Source: Actinomadura viridilutea
Lineage (GTDB): Bacteria; Actinomycetota; Actinomycetes; Streptosporangiales; Streptosporangiaceae
DNA length: 64,000 nt
Assembly (NCBI GenBank): GCA_003001795.1
Contig: PVNI01000002.1
Span: forward strand, 248,001 to 312,000
Direction: 5' to 3'
This document shows positions 10,094 through 18,637 of the stretch, piece after piece. The notes under the pieces are model-generated. The model was given only the letters and a program-made list of their open reading frames with translations. It had not been told where the DNA came from and did not search any database. Each line of letters starts with the position of its first letter. The first letter of the stretch is position 1. A program made the position numbers and the translations under genes.

Positions 10094-12043
10094 TCAGGAG
10101 GCGCGGGCCGCGCGGCCGAGCGGGCCCGGGGCCTTGCCGCCCTCGATCAGGAGGGACAGCAGCGTCTCGTCCGTCCCGTCGCCCTTGCCGTCCAGGCGCT
10201 GGGCCCACGCCACGACCGCGTAGTGCCCCATCGCGAGTCCCCGCGCCATGCCGAAGCCCTGGCCGAACCGGTCGAGCGGCGCCTCGGCGGGCAGCGGGAG
10301 CACGAACCCGCCGCCGCGGGCGCGGCCGATCTCGTCGACGAACCGGTCGGCGTCCGACGCCGAGGCGAGGTTGAACACCGTGACCGACAGCGCGTACCGG
10401 CCGTCGCCGTCGGCGTACAGCGTGCGGGCGGTCTGGGTGCAGCCGTGCTCGCGCAGCTGCTCGCCCATCCCCGTGCCCCACACGGCGGCCACGCAGTCGG
10501 CGTCCAGGCTCTTGGCCTTCAGCTTCAGCCGCAGTCCCGCGTCCTCGACGGTGATCGTGTTCGCCGACGCGGGGAACGCCTCCGCCTCGGTCAGCGGGGC
10601 CCGGTCGGCGGACCGCTGCGCGATCCCCTGGTACACCGCGCTCGACGGCGAGCTGGAGTACGAGGCCGGCGCCGGGCCGCTGGCGGCCGGGCTGCGCCCC
10701 ATGCTCTGCGGGGACCGCCGTCCGGCCGCGCCGTCGTCACCGCCGCCGAGGGCCAGCACCGCCAGCGCCCCCACCAGGAAGACCACGGCCAAGGCGCCCG
10801 CGGTCGCGTAGAACACCCGCGGCGGCAGCGCCCCCAGCCCCCCGCCGCGCTGCTGCGCCGGCTTCTTGGACGGTCCGCGGCCCTTCCCGGCGGGACGCTG
10901 CGGCGGGCGTCCGCCGCCCGGCCGGTCCGCCGGCGACTCTTCGCGCCCGGCGCGCTTCCGCTTCTTCCCCCACGGCCGTTTGCGACCGGATCCGCCGGGT
11001 TCGGGGCTCTGCCGTTCCTCGCCGTCGGCCCCTTCCTGCCACTCCTGGGACGGACCGGCGTCTCCCTCGGCGATCCGCAGGTCGTCGCCATGCCAGTCCT
11101 CGCCCGGGGCGTGCCACTCGGCGGGATGCCCTGGGACTTCCGCGCCGTGGCCCTGCCATTCGCCCGCGTCCGGGACGTCCTGCGCGTCCCACGGAGAGCC
11201 TCCCCACGCGGCGTGCTCCGCGTAGGCGCCGGTGTCCGGCCGGCCGCCTGCGTGGTGCTGCCATTCGGCGGAAGGCTCGCCGTACGGCTCGTCGTAGGGC
11301 GGCCGCGCGGCGCTCTGCGGGTCGGGCGTCCGGCGCTTCCTGCCCCAGCGGCGGCGCTCGCGGTTCTGGGGCGGCGGGCCGCCGGGCCCGGTCTCCTGGA
11401 CGTCCCGTCCGTCGTGCGGGCGTCCCGGCCGCACACCTCGGCCCGGAGCGGACGGCCGACCCGTGCCGACGTGCGGGCGCTGATCGCGGCCCGGCAGCGG
11501 GCGGGCGTCGCGCCGGCCCGCCGCGACGTCGCGCGGCCGGGGGGCGGGCCTGGGCGGCCGTTTGCCCGGAGCGGGCTGACGGGAGCCGTCGGCGGGACGG
11601 CGGTCGCGGCCGTCGGCCGCGGGCTTGCGGCCGAGTCCGGGGCGGTCCCCCGGCGCGGGCTTCTGGCCGCGGGGACGCCGCCCGAACCCGAACGGCGTCC
11701 GCGGGGTCTGCTCAGGCGGCGGCTCGGCCGGGACCTGCCGCCGGGGGCGCCGGTCGCCTCCGGTCGCCGGGCGGCGCGGCGGCGCCTCACGGGCCGGGGG
11801 CTGCGGCTGCCGGGGTCCGCGGGGACGGTGCTCGCCCCACCCGGGCTGGCGGTCGTCCGGGCGGCCCGGGCGCTCGGCGCGCGGCGCCTGCCGGTCGTCG
11901 CGCGGCGCCCGCTGCCCCGGAGCGGGCCGGCGGTCGCGCGGGCCGGGGCGCCCCTCGCCGGAACGCAGCGGGCGGGAACCTGAGCGGGGAGCCGCGCCGG
12001 GCCGTCGGGGCCCCGGGACGCGGCCGGGTTCTTGGCGGTCCAC
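10094..12043 (-). CDS. Membrane-anchored protein with giant disordered N-terminus; paralog of next gene
   Basis: 649 aa if the GTG at 12043 is used; no Shine-Dalgarno is visible there, so the N-terminus is uncertain. Layout: residues 1-245 are Arg/Pro/Gly-rich and strongly basic; about 245-365 are acidic with repeated Trp motifs (AEWQHH, GEWQGHG, AEWHAPGEDWHGDD); 365-415 are basic again (GKKRKRAG); a membrane segment VFYATAGALAVVFLVGALAV lies near 422-441; and about 200 outside residues follow. The outer domain matches that of the neighbouring 12114-12980 gene (IAQRSAD, FGxGF, GHYxxVxWxQR) including a spaced Cys pair. The long head is thus cytoplasmic and probably disordered. Function unknown. 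Confidence 0.7.
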   Translation of the reverse strand: MDRQEPGRVPGPRRPGAAPRSGSRPLRSGEGRPGPRDRRPAPGQRAPRDDRQAPRAERPGRPDDRQPGWGEHRPRGPRQPQPPAREAPPRRPATGGDRRPRRQVPAEPPPEQTPRTPFGFGRRPRGQKPAPGDRPGLGRKPAADGRDRRPADGSRQPAPGKRPPRPAPRPRDVAAGRRDARPLPGRDQRPHVGTGRPSAPGRGVRPGRPHDGRDVQETGPGGPPPQNRERRRWGRKRRTPDPQSAARPPYDEPYGEPSAEWQHHAGGRPDTGAYAEHAAWGGSPWDAQDVPDAGEWQGHGAEVPGHPAEWHAPGEDWHGDDLRIAEGDAGPSQEWQEGADGEERQSPEPGGSGRKRPWGKKRKRAGREESPADRPGGGRPPQRPAGKGRGPSKKPAQQRGGGLGALPPRVFYATAGALAVVFLVGALAVLALGGGDDGAAGRRSPQSMGRSPAASGPAPASYSSSPSSAVYQGIAQRSADRAPLTEAEAFPASANTITVEDAGLRLKLKAKSLDADCVAAVWGTGMGEQLREHGCTQTARTLYADGDGRYALSVTVFNLASASDADRFVDEIGRARGGGFVLPLPAEAPLDRFGQGFGMARGLAMGHYAVVAWAQRLDGKGDGTDETLLSLLIEGGKAPGPLGRAARAS

Positions 12044-12113
12044 GAGGGCGCAGACTAACGTTCGCGCGCCGGTCGCGGGACCGTTCCGCGCCGAACCGCC
12101 GTCCCGCGCCGCG

Positions 12114-12980
12114 TCAACGCCCGTTCCCCTCGTCGGGCAGGCGGCCCCACACGAAGTCGGCGGGCTTCTCGATGGCCAGGCTGATGTCGATCATCTCGTT
12201 GAGCGAGGCGGGCCGGGCGCCGCCCGCCCGCTGCACCCAGGTGACGATCGTGTAGTGCCCGTACGCCTGGGCGTAGGCGGCGCTGAAGCCGCCGCCGAAC
12301 TTCGGCGCGCCCGGCGCCATGAGCGGCAGCACGAACCCGGCGTTGGTGGCCGGGTCCATCACCCGCACGATCTGGTCGGCGCCCTCCTGGTCGGCCAGGT
12401 TGATGGCGGCGAACTGGCCGACGTACTTGCGGTCCTGGCTGACGTAGGAGCCGCGGGCGATCTGCGAGCAGCCCGCCTTGGTCAGGTCCTCGTGCAGCCG
12501 CCGGCCCCAGGTGACCGACTTGCAGTCGTTCGACAGCTGGGCCCCGACCAGGGTGAACGAGTAGTTCTGGTAGGTGACCGTCTTGGCGTCGTTCGGGAAC
12601 ACCTCGCCCTGCGTCATCGGCCGCTGGTCGGCCGAGCGCTGCGCGATGCGGGCCATCTGCCGGTCGGCCATCTGCGGGGTGTAGGCGGTCGGCAGCACGC
12701 CCGGCCCGTTGGTCAGGCCGGCGGAGGCCTTGTCCTCGTCGCCGCCCCCGGTCAGCACCACCACGCCCACGGCCGCCGCCGCGACGGCGGCCACCGCCGC
12801 GGCGATGCCGCCGAACAGCAGCTTGGAACTGCGCTTCTTCCTCCTGCCGCCGGTCCTGCCGTCGTTCTCCGGCCGAAAGTCCCGCCCACCGGCCGGACGA
12901 CCGGTCTCCGGCGCACCTGTGTCACGAGCCTCGATCACAGCTCGCGAGCCTATCGAGAACACCGCCCCTCGCGGGGGCAA
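12114..12980 (-). CDS. Single-pass membrane protein with secreted domain; paralog of previous gene
   Basis: 288 aa from a TTG at 12980 (GGAGG about ten bases upstream) or 274 aa from the GTG at 12938. It has a short charged cytoplasmic head ending GGRRKKRSSK, one membrane span (LLFGGIAAAVAAVAAAAVGV), then an outside domain. That domain shares IAQRSAD, a Cys in NDCKSVTWG, a second Cys in KAGCSQIARG, GFVLPL and GHYTIVTWVQRAGG with the 649-aa neighbour 70 bases downstream, so the two arose by tandem duplication. The two conserved cysteines could form a disulfide. No named family is recognised. It may share a transcript with its paralog. Confidence 0.75.
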   Translation of the reverse strand: MPPRGAVFSIGSRAVIEARDTGAPETGRPAGGRDFRPENDGRTGGRRKKRSSKLLFGGIAAAVAAVAAAAVGVVVLTGGGDEDKASAGLTNGPGVLPTAYTPQMADRQMARIAQRSADQRPMTQGEVFPNDAKTVTYQNYSFTLVGAQLSNDCKSVTWGRRLHEDLTKAGCSQIARGSYVSQDRKYVGQFAAINLADQEGADQIVRVMDPATNAGFVLPLMAPGAPKFGGGFSAAYAQAYGHYTIVTWVQRAGGARPASLNEMIDISLAIEKPADFVWGRLPDEGNGR

Positions 12981-13014
12981 ACGAGCGGTTCCTCCCGGTT
13001 CGTCGACCGAGCGG

Positions 13015-13719
13015 TCATGGTGCGACGCCGCCCGCTCCGATCAGGGCGCCCACGCCGTAGGTGACCGCCGCCGCGCCCGCGCCGAACCCGAGCTGGCGCA
13101 GCCCGCCGAACCACCAGCTGCGCTTCGTCACCCGCGTCACCAGCGCGCCCGCGCCGAACAGCCCGACGCCCGCGACGACGGCGGCCGGCCACAGGCTCGT
13201 CGCGCCGAACGCGTACGGCAGCACCGGCAGCACGGCGCCCGCCGCGAACGCCAGGAACGACGACAGCGCCGCGAGCAGCGGGGACGGCAGGTCCTCCGGC
13301 GTCACCCCGAGCTCGGCGCGGGCGTGCACCTCCAGCGCCCGGTCGGGGTCGCGCGACAGCTGGCGCGCGACCTCCGCGGCCAGCTCGGGGTCGAGGCCGC
13401 GCTCGACGTAGCGGGCCGCCAGCTCCGCCTGCTCCGCATGCGGGTGGCGCTCCAGTTCGAGGCGCTCCACCTCGATCTCCGCCTCGGCCAGCTCCGACTG
13501 CGAGGCCACCGAGATGTACTCCCCCGCGGCCATGGAGAACGCGCCCGCGGCCAGGCCGGCCAGGCCTGCCAGCAGCACGACCCGCTGCGCGGCCTGGCCG
13601 CCCGCCACTCCGGCGATCAGTGCGAAGTTGGAGACCAGGCCGTCCATGGCGCCGAACACCGCGGGCCGCAGCCAGCCGCCGGTGACGTCGCGGTGCTGAT
13701 GGTGGATCTCGGCGGGCAC
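13015..13719 (-). CDS. VIT1/CCC1-family transporter
   Basis: 234 aa. GTG start at 13719 with GAGGA upstream. The sequence has the hallmarks of VIT1/CCC1 transporters: AVFGAMDGLVSNFALIAGVAGG in the first membrane helix, a second helix ending GAFSMAAGEYISVASQ, a soluble acidic helical segment (about 80-140, ELAEAEIEVERLELE, with Glu residues that bind metal in homologs), then three C-terminal helices. Family members export Fe2+ or Mn2+ from the cytosol in exchange for protons. The substrate here is inferred only from family. It sits 31 bases downstream of the lgt stop, likely in the lgt transcript. Confidence 0.85.
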   Translation of the reverse strand: MPAEIHHQHRDVTGGWLRPAVFGAMDGLVSNFALIAGVAGGQAAQRVVLLAGLAGLAAGAFSMAAGEYISVASQSELAEAEIEVERLELERHPHAEQAELAARYVERGLDPELAAEVARQLSRDPDRALEVHARAELGVTPEDLPSPLLAALSSFLAFAAGAVLPVLPYAFGATSLWPAAVVAGVGLFGAGALVTRVTKRSWWFGGLRQLGFGAGAAAVTYGVGALIGAGGVAP

Positions 13720-13750
13720 CTGGTCTCCTCACCGGTTCTACTGCGCGTCT

Positions 13751-15322
13751 CTACTGCGCGTCTTTGACGGCCTCGGCCGTGCTCCGCTCCTCCGCGTCGT
13801 CGCCCTTCTCGGCCTCGTCCGCCCGGTCGGGCTCGTCCGTCCCGTCCGTGTCGGAGGGGGCGGCGTCGGCGGAGGGGGCGGCGTCGGCCGCGGAATCATT
13901 CTCCTCGGAGGTCTCATCGGCGCCATGGGCAGGGTCGCCGTCGCCGGGCTCGGGAGCGGGGTCGGACGCCTCGCTCTTCTCGGCCTGCCCCTTCTCCGGC
14001 TCCTGGTCTTCCGGCTCCTGCCCGTCCGGCTCGTCCTGCTCGGACGCAGGCCGCGCGTCCGCGGGCTCCGTTTCGGCAGGCCCAGTCTCGGCAGGCCCAG
14101 TCTCGGCGGGCTCGGGCGCCGGTTCCTCGGCGGCGTCGGCGGACGCGGCGCTCGTCGCGGAGTCCTCCGGCTCACCGGACTCGTCCGACTCGGAGTCGCC
14201 GGTCTCCGCCGCCCCCTCCGACGTGCCGTCCGCGTCCGTGCCGGACGCCGCGGGCTCGGACGGCCCGGACTCGGACGCCGCGGACTCGGACGGCGCGGAC
14301 TCGGCGGTCTCGTCGTTCTGGACGCCGTCGGCGGCCTTCCGAGGCGCCGCGGTCTCCGTGCTCGCGGACGCGCCCGACGGGGCGGACGGGGCGGGCTCGG
14401 CCGCGGCGGCGCCCGCGGGGGTTTCGGCGGACCGGGCGGCCGCGACGGCGGCCGGAGCCCGGTCGGAGGCGTCGGGCAGGCCCACGGTGACGGTCTCGGT
14501 CCAGGACGCGTTGCGGGTCAGGTAGAGGTACGCGACGGCGCCCAGGAAGACGAGCAGCGCCGTCCAGTCGTTGAGGCGCATGCCGAGGATGTGGTGGGCG
14601 TCGTCGATGCGCAGCGCCTCGATCCAGAACCGCCCGACGGTGTAGGCGGCGACGTAGAGCGCGAACACGCGTCCGCACTTCAGCTTGAAGCGCTTCTGCG
14701 CCCACACGACGAAGACCGCCACCCCGACGCACCACAGCGACTCGTACAGGAAGGTGGGGTGGTAGGTGGCGACGTCGGCGTACGTGGGGTCCAGGCTGCC
14801 GTCCTCCAGGCGCGGACGGTGCCCCTGGTCGATCTTCAGGGCCCAGAACGCGTCCAGCGGCCGCCCGTACAGCTCCTGGTTCCAGTAGTTGCCCCAGCGG
14901 CCGATCGCCTGGGCGAGCGCGACGCCGGGCGCGACCGTGTCGGCCATCGCCGACACCGAGATCCCGCGGCGGCGGCAGCCGATGACCGCGCCCACCGCGC
15001 CGAGCGCGATGGCGCCCCAGATGCCCAGGCCGCCCTCCCAGATCTTCAGCGCGTCCACCGGGTTGCGGCCGGCACCGAAGTAGCGCTGGTAATCGGTGAT
15101 CACGTGGTAGAGCCGCCCGCCCGCCAGGCCGAACGGAACCGCCCAGATGGCGATGTCCATCACGACGCCGGGCGTGCCGTGGCGCTCTTTCCAGCGCCGC
15201 TCGCCGATCCAGACCGCGACGACGATGCCAGCAATGATCATCAGGGCGTAGGCGCGGATCGGGATCGGCCCGAGGTGCCAGACGCCCTGGGAAGGACTCG
15301 GGATGAAGGCCACCGGCTGCAT
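13751..15322 (-). CDS. lgt: Prolipoprotein diacylglyceryl transferase with long acidic tail
   Basis: 523 aa; ATG at 15322 (GGAGG about 16 bases upstream, a loose spacing). Lgt transfers diacylglycerol from phosphatidylglycerol to the lipobox Cys of prelipoproteins at the membrane. The first 290 residues carry multiple helices, WEGGLGIWGA, and the signature GRWGNYWNQELYGRP with the essential Arg, Asn and Glu. The remaining 230 residues are a low-complexity acidic Ala/Ser/Glu/Pro/Asp tail with no transmembrane segments (SESAASESGPSEP type). Longer Lgt proteins are known in actinobacteria, but this tail is nearly as long as the enzyme core. The gene lies downstream of trpA as in many actinomycetes. 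Substrates include lipoproteins encoded in this window. Confidence 0.93.
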   Translation of the reverse strand: MQPVAFIPSPSQGVWHLGPIPIRAYALMIIAGIVVAVWIGERRWKERHGTPGVVMDIAIWAVPFGLAGGRLYHVITDYQRYFGAGRNPVDALKIWEGGLGIWGAIALGAVGAVIGCRRRGISVSAMADTVAPGVALAQAIGRWGNYWNQELYGRPLDAFWALKIDQGHRPRLEDGSLDPTYADVATYHPTFLYESLWCVGVAVFVVWAQKRFKLKCGRVFALYVAAYTVGRFWIEALRIDDAHHILGMRLNDWTALLVFLGAVAYLYLTRNASWTETVTVGLPDASDRAPAAVAAARSAETPAGAAAAEPAPSAPSGASASTETAAPRKAADGVQNDETAESAPSESAASESGPSEPAASGTDADGTSEGAAETGDSESDESGEPEDSATSAASADAAEEPAPEPAETGPAETGPAETEPADARPASEQDEPDGQEPEDQEPEKGQAEKSEASDPAPEPGDGDPAHGADETSEENDSAADAAPSADAAPSDTDGTDEPDRADEAEKGDDAEERSTAEAVKDAQ

Positions 15323-15402
15323 GTCCGTTGACGTTACCGCCTCCGGCGTCCCGGGGTGCCCATGAAGCGTCGGTAACCCGATATGCCGCGCCTTCGCCGC
15401 GG

Positions 15403-15419
15403 CGGGGGCGGCGCCCCCG
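15403..15419 (-). terminator. Short GC hairpin after dsbA-like gene
   Basis: Inverted repeat CGGGGGC / GCCCCCG with a 3-base loop, 17 bases past the stop of the 15436-16170 gene and upstream of lgt. No U-run. It may be a weak terminator or processing site. Confidence 0.4.
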
Positions 15420-15435
15420 GCCCGCCCGCGGCCGG

Positions 15436-16170
15436 TCAGCGGCGGCCCGCGGCGAGGACGGCCCGCTCCAGCGCCCCGGCGTCGAGCAGCTGGCCCGGCG
15501 CGTCCAGGGAGCGTCCGTCCAGGAAGACCGCGGGGGCGTCGGTCACCCCGCGGGTCCGCGCGGCGTACCGGGTCAGCGCGTCGAGCCGGGCGGCCTCGCG
15601 CATGTCCTCGACGCAGGAGGCGAAACGGGCCCCGCGGATGCCGGCCTCGCGGCCCCAGCCGACGAGGTCGGCGGGTGCGAAGCCGGGGACGCCCTCCTCC
15701 GGCTGGTGGGCGAACAGCAGGTCGCGGTAGGCCGCCCAGCGGTCGGCGGGGGCGCACAGCGCGGCGTTGGCGGCGCGGCGGCTGTTGGACGCCATCGGCT
15801 CGCCCTCGGCGCCGCGGTACCGCTGGAACGGCCAGTAGACGACCTTCACCTTGCGCTCGGCGGCCAGCATCTTGATCGTCGGCCCGACGGCGTGCTCCAT
15901 CGCCCGGCACAGCGGGCACTGGAAGTCCTCGAAGATCTCCAGCACGGGCCGGCGCACCCCGGGCTGCGTCATGACCACGGCCCCGTCCGGCGCGCGGGAC
16001 GCGGGCGCGAGCGGCCCGCGGTAGGTGCCGGGGCCGGACGACGGCCCGCCGTCGCGTTCGCGGGCGCGCAGCGCCACGACGATCGCGAGGGCCGCCGCGA
16101 TCACCGCGACCGCCCCGACGACCGCCAGCAGCAGCCGCAGGCCCTCGACCGCCCGGCCAGCCCTGTCCAT
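15436..16170 (-). CDS. Membrane-anchored DsbA-like thiol oxidoreductase (CPLC)
   Basis: 244 aa; ATG at 16170 behind GGGGGAG. One N-terminal membrane helix (about 11-35) anchors an extracytoplasmic thioredoxin-fold domain. The active site is Cys85-Pro-Leu-Cys88 in EDFQCPLCRAMEH, the DsbA/MdbA type that introduces disulfides into exported proteins. A cis-Pro loop is visible in TDAPAVFLDGR. A close paralog (CPAC) lies upstream but is separated by a strong terminator, so the two are controlled separately. A VKOR-type reoxidase is encoded further upstream on the same strand. The exact direction of the reaction (oxidase or isomerase) is inferred from the VKOR partner. Confidence 0.88.
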   Translation of the reverse strand: MDRAGRAVEGLRLLLAVVGAVAVIAAALAIVVALRARERDGGPSSGPGTYRGPLAPASRAPDGAVVMTQPGVRRPVLEIFEDFQCPLCRAMEHAVGPTIKMLAAERKVKVVYWPFQRYRGAEGEPMASNSRRAANAALCAPADRWAAYRDLLFAHQPEEGVPGFAPADLVGWGREAGIRGARFASCVEDMREAARLDALTRYAARTRGVTDAPAVFLDGRSLDAPGQLLDAGALERAVLAAGRR

Positions 16171-16250
16171 CGCTCCCCCGATCGATGCCGGCGCCCCGTG
16201 CCGCCGGTAGAGACGCTACCGGGAGAACGTTCCAGGACAGGTAAAAGAAC

Positions 16251-16285
16251 GGCACCGTGAGCCCCGTCCAGGGGCCCACGGTGCC
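16251..16285 (-). terminator. Rho-independent terminator between the two dsbA-like genes
   Basis: Stem of 9 bp, one A/C mismatch, then 5 bp (GGCACCGTG with CACGGTGCC; GCCCC with GGGGC) closed by a 5-base loop. On the minus strand it is followed by GTTCTTTT, a true U-run, rare in this GC-rich window. It ends the transcript coming from the VKOR/dsbA side. Confidence 0.8.
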
Positions 16286-16333
16286 GGCTACGACACTCGA
16301 ACCGCGTCGCTCGGCCGCGACGCTCGAGCGGGA

Positions 16334-17110
16334 TCAGCGGCCGGAGCCGCCGGCGGCCTCGATCGCCTGCCGGAGGGCGTCCCCGCTGGCGATCTCGTTC
16401 TCCAGCTTGCGGCCGTCGAGGAAGACGGTCGGCGTGCCGGTGACCTTGCGGTCGTCCAGCGCGTACTTGGTCATCGACTCGACCTGCGACTTCTTCTGCT
16501 GCTCGGTGACGCACTTGTCGAAGTTCGGGTCGGTCACGCCGACGTCCTTGCCCCAGGCGACCAGGTCGTCGGGCGCGAAGCCCTTCTTGCCCTCCACCGG
16601 CTGGAACTTGAACAGCGCGTCGTGGTAGGAGAGCCACTTGTCGGGCGGGACGCACAGCGCCGCCGCGGCCGACCGCAGCGAGTTCGACTTGATCGGGTCG
16701 GGCTGCTGGCCGAACAGGTGGAACGGCCGGTAGACGACCTTGACCTTGCCCTCGGCGGCCAGCTGCTTGACGGTCTTGCCGGTGGTCTCCTCGAAGTGCT
16801 TGCAGGCCGGGCACTGGAAGTCCTCGAAGATCTCCAGCACCGGCTTGGTCACGCCCGGCTTGGCCATGACGATCGAGCCGTCGGCCTCGCGGGTCAGCGG
16901 GGCCTGGGGGCCGGTGTAGGCGACGGCCTTCTGGTCGCGCTTTCCGCGCTGGTCGAGGACGACCACGGTCACCGCCACGACCGCCGCCACCGCGACCACC
17001 GCGCCCAGCACGATGGCCAGCAGGCGCCGCTGGCGCTGCCGCGCCTGCTCGCGCTTGCGCTGCTCGGCCAGGCGCTCGCGCGCGGACCGCTCCCGTGCGG
17101 CCTTGCTCAT
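16334..17110 (-). CDS. Membrane-anchored DsbA-like thiol oxidoreductase (CPAC)
   Basis: 258 aa from the ATG at 17110, preceded by GAGGAGA; an earlier in-frame start at 17134 lacks a site. A very basic, helical cytoplasmic head (residues 1-30, ERSARERLAEQRKREQARQ) precedes one membrane helix (about 31-53). The outer DsbA domain has Cys100-Pro-Ala-Cys103 in FEDFQCPACKHFEE and a cis-Pro loop in VTGTPTVFLDGR. It shares most motifs with the downstream CPLC paralog. The gene follows a VKOR gene by 60 bases on the same strand; in actinobacteria VKOR keeps DsbA oxidised using quinone, so the pair is a likely disulfide-forming system for secreted proteins. Confidence 0.92.
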   Translation of the reverse strand: MSKAARERSARERLAEQRKREQARQRQRRLLAIVLGAVVAVAAVVAVTVVVLDQRGKRDQKAVAYTGPQAPLTREADGSIVMAKPGVTKPVLEIFEDFQCPACKHFEETTGKTVKQLAAEGKVKVVYRPFHLFGQQPDPIKSNSLRSAAAALCVPPDKWLSYHDALFKFQPVEGKKGFAPDDLVAWGKDVGVTDPNFDKCVTEQQKKSQVESMTKYALDDRKVTGTPTVFLDGRKLENEIASGDALRQAIEAAGGSGR

Positions 17111-17170
17111 CGGTTCTCTCCTCGGCGGGGACACCGCGGGCGCGCGGTGGCGCCGCGCGGGCGGACGGGC

Positions 17171-17662
17171 CTAGTCGACATGACCGGCCCGCCGGAATTC
17201 ATCGAACAGGACAAGTGCGAACAGCAGGATAGTGACGATGTGCACACCGGTGCACCACTGGCAGATCTTCCCGAGGATCGCCAGCTCGACGGTCACCAGG
17301 TAGACGACGAACAGCACGCCCACGCACACCGACGCCAGCCGCCCCCAGCGCAGCGGCGGCCACGGCGACCGCAGCGCGGGCGGGCTGATCAGCGCCGCGA
17401 AGCCGACGAAGAACGCCAGCCCCAGCCAGGGCAGCGGAACGCCCAGCAGCGCGGAGTACTCGCTGGTGGTCACCGCGTGGCAGTCCAGCTTGCCGCTGGT
17501 GGTGCACAGCAGCGCGTCGTCGTTGTAGTGCGAGTACAGCAGATAGGCCGAGATGGCCAGGCCGACCAGCGTGAGCAGCCACGCGGCGGCCGTGAACCAC
17601 GGCGGGCGCCACGGCGCGACGGGCGCCGTCTCGTCGGACCGCGACTCGACGGATTGCTGCAC
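17171..17662 (-). CDS. Vitamin K epoxide reductase (VKOR) family membrane protein
   Basis: 163 aa. GTG start at 17662 with GGAAGGA upstream. Four or five membrane helices. The key cysteines of VKOR homologs are present: a loop pair Cys53 and Cys61 (CTTSGKLDCHAV) and the active CXXC as Cys134-Gln-Trp-Cys137 in KICQWCTGVH, plus the conserved Ser/Glu-Tyr segment after Cys61. Bacterial VKOR transfers electrons from DsbA to quinone and so replaces DsbB. The next gene downstream encodes a DsbA with a CPAC site, fitting that role. A possible -10 (TAAGGT) lies between trpA and this gene, so it may have its own promoter. Confidence 0.9.
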   Translation of the reverse strand: MQQSVESRSDETAPVAPWRPPWFTAAAWLLTLVGLAISAYLLYSHYNDDALLCTTSGKLDCHAVTTSEYSALLGVPLPWLGLAFFVGFAALISPPALRSPWPPLRWGRLASVCVGVLFVVYLVTVELAILGKICQWCTGVHIVTILLFALVLFDEFRRAGHVD

Positions 17663-17824
17663 GATCGTGATCCTTCCGCCACCGGACGTCGTCCACGGGC
17701 CGGGCCGCGGGCGGACGGCTCCGTGTCCGCCCGGACGCGAGCCGACTTCACCTTAGAGGACGCCGCGCGCGTTCGGCGCCGCAACGGCCGCCCGCGACGG
17801 CGCTTTCACGGCCGGCTGCGCGGG

Positions 17825-18637
17825 TCAGCGCCCGCCGCGGACGCCTTCGGCGAGTTCGGCGGCCAGGGCGCGGACGGCCTCGACGCCCGCGCGTTCGTCC
17901 GGGGCGTCCAGCAGGCGGCGGATGAACGCCGAGCCCACGATGACGCCGTCGGCGAACCCGGCGACCTCGGCGGCCTGGGCGCCGTTGCTCACCCCCAGGC
18001 CGAGCCCGACCGGCAGCGTCGAGCCCTGCCGGTCGAGGACGGCGCGGGTGCGCTCCACCAGGCGCGGGGCGCCGGTGTCCACGGCGGCGCGGGCGCCGGT
18101 GACGCCCATGAGCGACGCGGCGTACACGAAGCCCCGGCACACCCGGGTGATCTTGTCGAGGCGCTCGTCGGTGGAGCTGAGCGCGACGAGGAAGACCCGG
18201 TCCAGGCCGTGGGCGTCGGACGCCTCCAGCCACGGGCCGGCCTCCTCGGGGGTGAGGTCGGGGGTGATCAGGCCGGTGCCGCCCGCGGACTTCAGGTCGC
18301 GGGCGAAGGCGTCGGGCCCGTAGCGGTCGACCGGGTTCCAGTACGTCATCACCAGGGTGGCGGCGCCGGTGGCGGCGACGGCCTCCACGGTGCGGAACAC
18401 GTCGGCGACGCGGGCGCCGCCGACCAGCGCCCGGTGCACGGCGTCCTGGATGGTGGGACCGTCCATCAAGGGGTCGGTGTAGGGCAGGCCCACCTCGATG
18501 ACGTCGCAGCCCGCCTCGACCATCGCGGTGGCGGCGGCGACGGCGCCGTCGACGCTGGGGAACCCTGCGGGCAGGTAGCCGACGAGCGCGGCGCGGCCCT
18601 CGGCCCTGGCCTTGTCGAAGGCGGTCTGCACGGTCAC
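17825..18637 (-). CDS. trpA: Tryptophan synthase alpha subunit
   Basis: 270 aa. GTG at 18637 overlaps the trpB stop by four bases (GTGA), with GGGAGGAGAAG upstream; this indicates translational coupling. TrpA cleaves indole-3-glycerol phosphate and channels indole to TrpB. Conserved elements seen: [10 protein letters not shown], the catalytic Glu region [23 protein letters not shown] (Glu then Asp), [10 protein letters not shown], and the phosphate-binding [10 protein letters not shown] followed by GVIVGSAF. Length is normal. Confidence 0.97.
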   Translation of the reverse strand: MTVQTAFDKARAEGRAALVGYLPAGFPSVDGAVAAATAMVEAGCDVIEVGLPYTDPLMDGPTIQDAVHRALVGGARVADVFRTVEAVAATGAATLVMTYWNPVDRYGPDAFARDLKSAGGTGLITPDLTPEEAGPWLEASDAHGLDRVFLVALSSTDERLDKITRVCRGFVYAASLMGVTGARAAVDTGAPRLVERTRAVLDRQGSTLPVGLGLGVSNGAQAAEVAGFADGVIVGSAFIRRLLDAPDERAGVEAVRALAAELAEGVRGGR

